A stretch of 46,669 nt of DNA from Burkholderiales bacterium (GTDB taxonomy: Bacteria; Pseudomonadota; Gammaproteobacteria; Burkholderiales; Burkholderiaceae_C), in contig JANYCG010000073.1 of assembly GCA_025360385.1 (NCBI GenBank), positions 1 through 46,669 of the forward strand, read 5' to 3'. Below are positions 44,857 to 46,669 of this stretch, piece after piece (within the stretch, counting starts at the first letter, position 1; every line of letters begins with the position of its first letter). A model generated the notes under the pieces. The model searched no databases. It saw only the letters and a list, made by a program, of their open reading frames with translations, and had not been told where the DNA came from. The position numbers and the translations under genes were made by a program.

Positions 44857-46669
44857 ATGAACTCACCGGCAATGCAGGGCTTGAACCCTAACGCCCCCAG
44901 TTATGTCAAAAATGCGAATCTGATCGCCTGGGTTGCCGACATGGCCGCCTTGACCAAGCCTGACGCCATTTACTGGTGCGATGGCTCACAGGCCGAATAC
45001 GACAGCCTGTGCCAGTTACTGGTCGATGCCGGTGTCTTCAAACGTCTGAACCCGGCCAAGCGCCCCAACAGCTTTTTAGCTCTGTCAGACCCCAGCGACG
45101 TTGCCCGCGTTGAAGACCGCACCTACATCTGCTCTGAAAAACAAGACAACGCTGGCCCGACCAACAACTGGGTTGCCCCCGCCGAGATGCGCGCCACACT
45201 TCAACTGGGTACGCCAGGCGGCGCACCTGCCTTGTTTGACGGCTGCATGCGCGGGCGCATCATGTACGTGGTGCCGTTCTCCATGGGCCCTTTGGGCAGC
45301 CCAATTGCCCACATTGGCGTTGAGCTGTCTGACAGCGCCTATGTCGCCGTCAACATGAAGATCATGACGCGCATGGGCAAAGCGGTATATGACGTGTTGG
45401 GTGTGGATGGCAAGTTCGTCCCCTGCGTCCACACGGTGGGCGCGCCTTTGCAGCCCGGTCAGCAAGACGTGCGCTGGCCTTGCAACAAGATCAAGTACAT
45501 CGTGCATTACCCCGAAACCCGCGAAATCTGGAGTTTTGGCTCGGGTTACGGCGGCAACGCCTTGCTGGGCAAAAAATGCTTTGCCTTGCGCATTGCCTCC
45601 AACATGGGCAGAGACGAAGGTTGGCTGGCCGAGCACATGCTGATTCTGGGTGTGAGCAACCCGCAAGGCAAAAAATATCACGTCGCCGCCGCCTTCCCCA
45701 GCGCCTGCGGCAAAACCAATTTCTCGATGCTGGTGCCCCCGGCCGGTTTTGACGGCTGGAAAGTCACCACCATCGGTGATGACATCGCCTGGATCAAACC
45801 CGGCCTCAATGGCAAGCTTTACGCCATCAACCCCGAGGCCGGCTATTTCGGCGTGGCTCCGGGCACCAACATGCTGACCAACCCCAACTGCATGGCCAGC
45901 CTGGACAAAGACGTGATCTTCACCAACGTGGCGCTGACCGATGACGGCGACGTCTGGTGGGAGGGCCTGGAGCACGACCAGGGTGGCCTGCCTGCACATT
46001 TGATCGACTGGCAAGGCAAAGACTGGACACCGGCCATTGCCAAAGAAACAGGTGCCAAGGCAGCCCACCCGAATTCACGCTTCACCGTGGCCGCCACCAA
46101 CAACCCGGCTCTGGACTCTGCCTGGGACGACCCCAAAGGCGTCGCCATTGACGCCTTCATCTTTGGCGGGCGCCGTTCGACCACGGTGCCGCTGGTCTCT
46201 GAAGGCCGCAACTGGGTCGAGGGCGTGTACATGGCAGCCACCATGGGTTCCGAAACCACTGCTGCCATTGCCGGCCAGCAAGGCGTGGTGCGCCGCGACC
46301 CATTTGCCATGATTGCCTTCACCGGGTACAACATGAGCGATTATTTTCAGCATTGGCTGACCATGGGGGAGAAACTTAGCAAAACCGGAGCCACACTGCC
46401 CAAGATTTTTTGCACCAACTGGTTCCGCAAAGGCGCAGACGGCAAGTTTGTCTGGCCCGGCTACGGCGAGAACATGCGCGTCCTGAAATGGATGGTTGAC
46501 CGGATCGAAGGCACGGCAAAGGGCGTCGACCAGCCCTTTGGCGTGAGTCCCACCTACGCGGAGATGAACTGGACGGGTCTGGCCTTCACACCAGACCAGT
46601 TCAATACCGTCACCAGTTTTGACAAGGCCGCCTGGCAGTCTGAGCTGAAGCTGCACACCGAATTGTTCA
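44857..46669 (+). CDS. pckG: Phosphoenolpyruvate carboxykinase (GTP), 3' end missing
   Basis: The gene starts at ATG 44857 with an AGGAGC site and runs 604 codons off the window end, so only about the last 10-15 residues are lost. It catalyses oxaloacetate + GTP to phosphoenolpyruvate + CO2 + GDP, the first step of gluconeogenesis. The GTP-type family signature [10 protein letters not shown] (P-loop) is present, with the Mn-binding [14 protein letters not shown] and the [10 protein letters not shown] substrate region. The frame is unbroken. Confidence 0.96.
   Translation, partial: MNSPAMQGLNPNAPSYVKNANLIAWVADMAALTKPDAIYWCDGSQAEYDSLCQLLVDAGVFKRLNPAKRPNSFLALSDPSDVARVEDRTYICSEKQDNAGPTNNWVAPAEMRATLQLGTPGGAPALFDGCMRGRIMYVVPFSMGPLGSPIAHIGVELSDSAYVAVNMKIMTRMGKAVYDVLGVDGKFVPCVHTVGAPLQPGQQDVRWPCNKIKYIVHYPETREIWSFGSGYGGNALLGKKCFALRIASNMGRDEGWLAEHMLILGVSNPQGKKYHVAAAFPSACGKTNFSMLVPPAGFDGWKVTTIGDDIAWIKPGLNGKLYAINPEAGYFGVAPGTNMLTNPNCMASLDKDVIFTNVALTDDGDVWWEGLEHDQGGLPAHLIDWQGKDWTPAIAKETGAKAAHPNSRFTVAATNNPALDSAWDDPKGVAIDAFIFGGRRSTTVPLVSEGRNWVEGVYMAATMGSETTAAIAGQQGVVRRDPFAMIAFTGYNMSDYFQHWLTMGEKLSKTGATLPKIFCTNWFRKGADGKFVWPGYGENMRVLKWMVDRIEGTAKGVDQPFGVSPTYAEMNWTGLAFTPDQFNTVTSFDKAAWQSELKLHTELF

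Overview
The window looks like chromosomal DNA of a betaproteobacterium, most likely a member of Burkholderiales/Comamonadaceae (Rhodoferax- or Polaromonas-like). The basis is gene content (three Bug/TctC-type binding proteins, a pilT-pilU pair, a GTP-type PEP carboxykinase, a cluster ordered like E. coli rsmI-yraN-diaA-dolP), the high-GC codon usage, and dispersed short palindromic repeats. No tRNA, rRNA, transposase, phage gene or CRISPR array was seen.

Layout. Positions 1-14026 are mostly housekeeping and catabolic genes: the gatB end, a DUF4124 protein, pyrE, xth, a degraded dehydrogenase remnant, a YciI protein, an acyl-CoA ligase convergent with a Bug protein/amidohydrolase pair, an M48 lipoprotein protease, ampG, an OmpR-type two-component system, a nitronate monooxygenase and a TauD-type dioxygenase. 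Positions 14123-31813 hold the main accessory block. A TonB-dependent receptor plus lipoprotein diverges from a four-gene ExbB/ExbD-like operon. Then come a PQQ-dependent alcohol dehydrogenase carrying the Asp-Tyr-Asp lanthanide signature, a periplasmic binding protein fused to cytochrome c, an ABC ATPase, a YVTN propeller protein, an ABC binding protein, an ABC-2 permease and a translationally coupled Bug protein. Convergent to these lie a NosR-like FMN/polyferredoxin membrane protein and its ApbE flavin transferase. Positions 31871-46669 return to core genes: yggS, pilT, a cyclic-nucleotide-binding protein, pilU, a beta-hydroxyacid dehydrogenase, the dolP-diaA-yraN/rsmI cluster, a third Bug protein, a tandem AAA+ ATPase, a PaaI thioesterase, a glycine-zipper lipoprotein, a 50-residue membrane protein and a nearly complete pckG.

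How the genes may work together. The three transcription units of the accessory block each have a copy of a palindromic site (ideal form CTAGGGTTAACCCTAG) upstream: 17511-17528, 20243-20260 and 31796-31813. This suggests one regulon covering metal uptake through the outer membrane, an energising motor, quinoprotein alcohol oxidation with a tethered cytochrome, an ABC system of the PedA1A2BC/Lut type, and a membrane flavin/Fe-S electron carrier. My main proposal is that this is a lanthanide-acquisition and lanthanide-dependent alcohol-oxidation regulon whose ExbB/ExbD-like and NosR/ApbE parts are not usually counted in such systems. The lanthanide role is inference. PQQ biosynthesis genes and an obvious dedicated regulator are not in the window.
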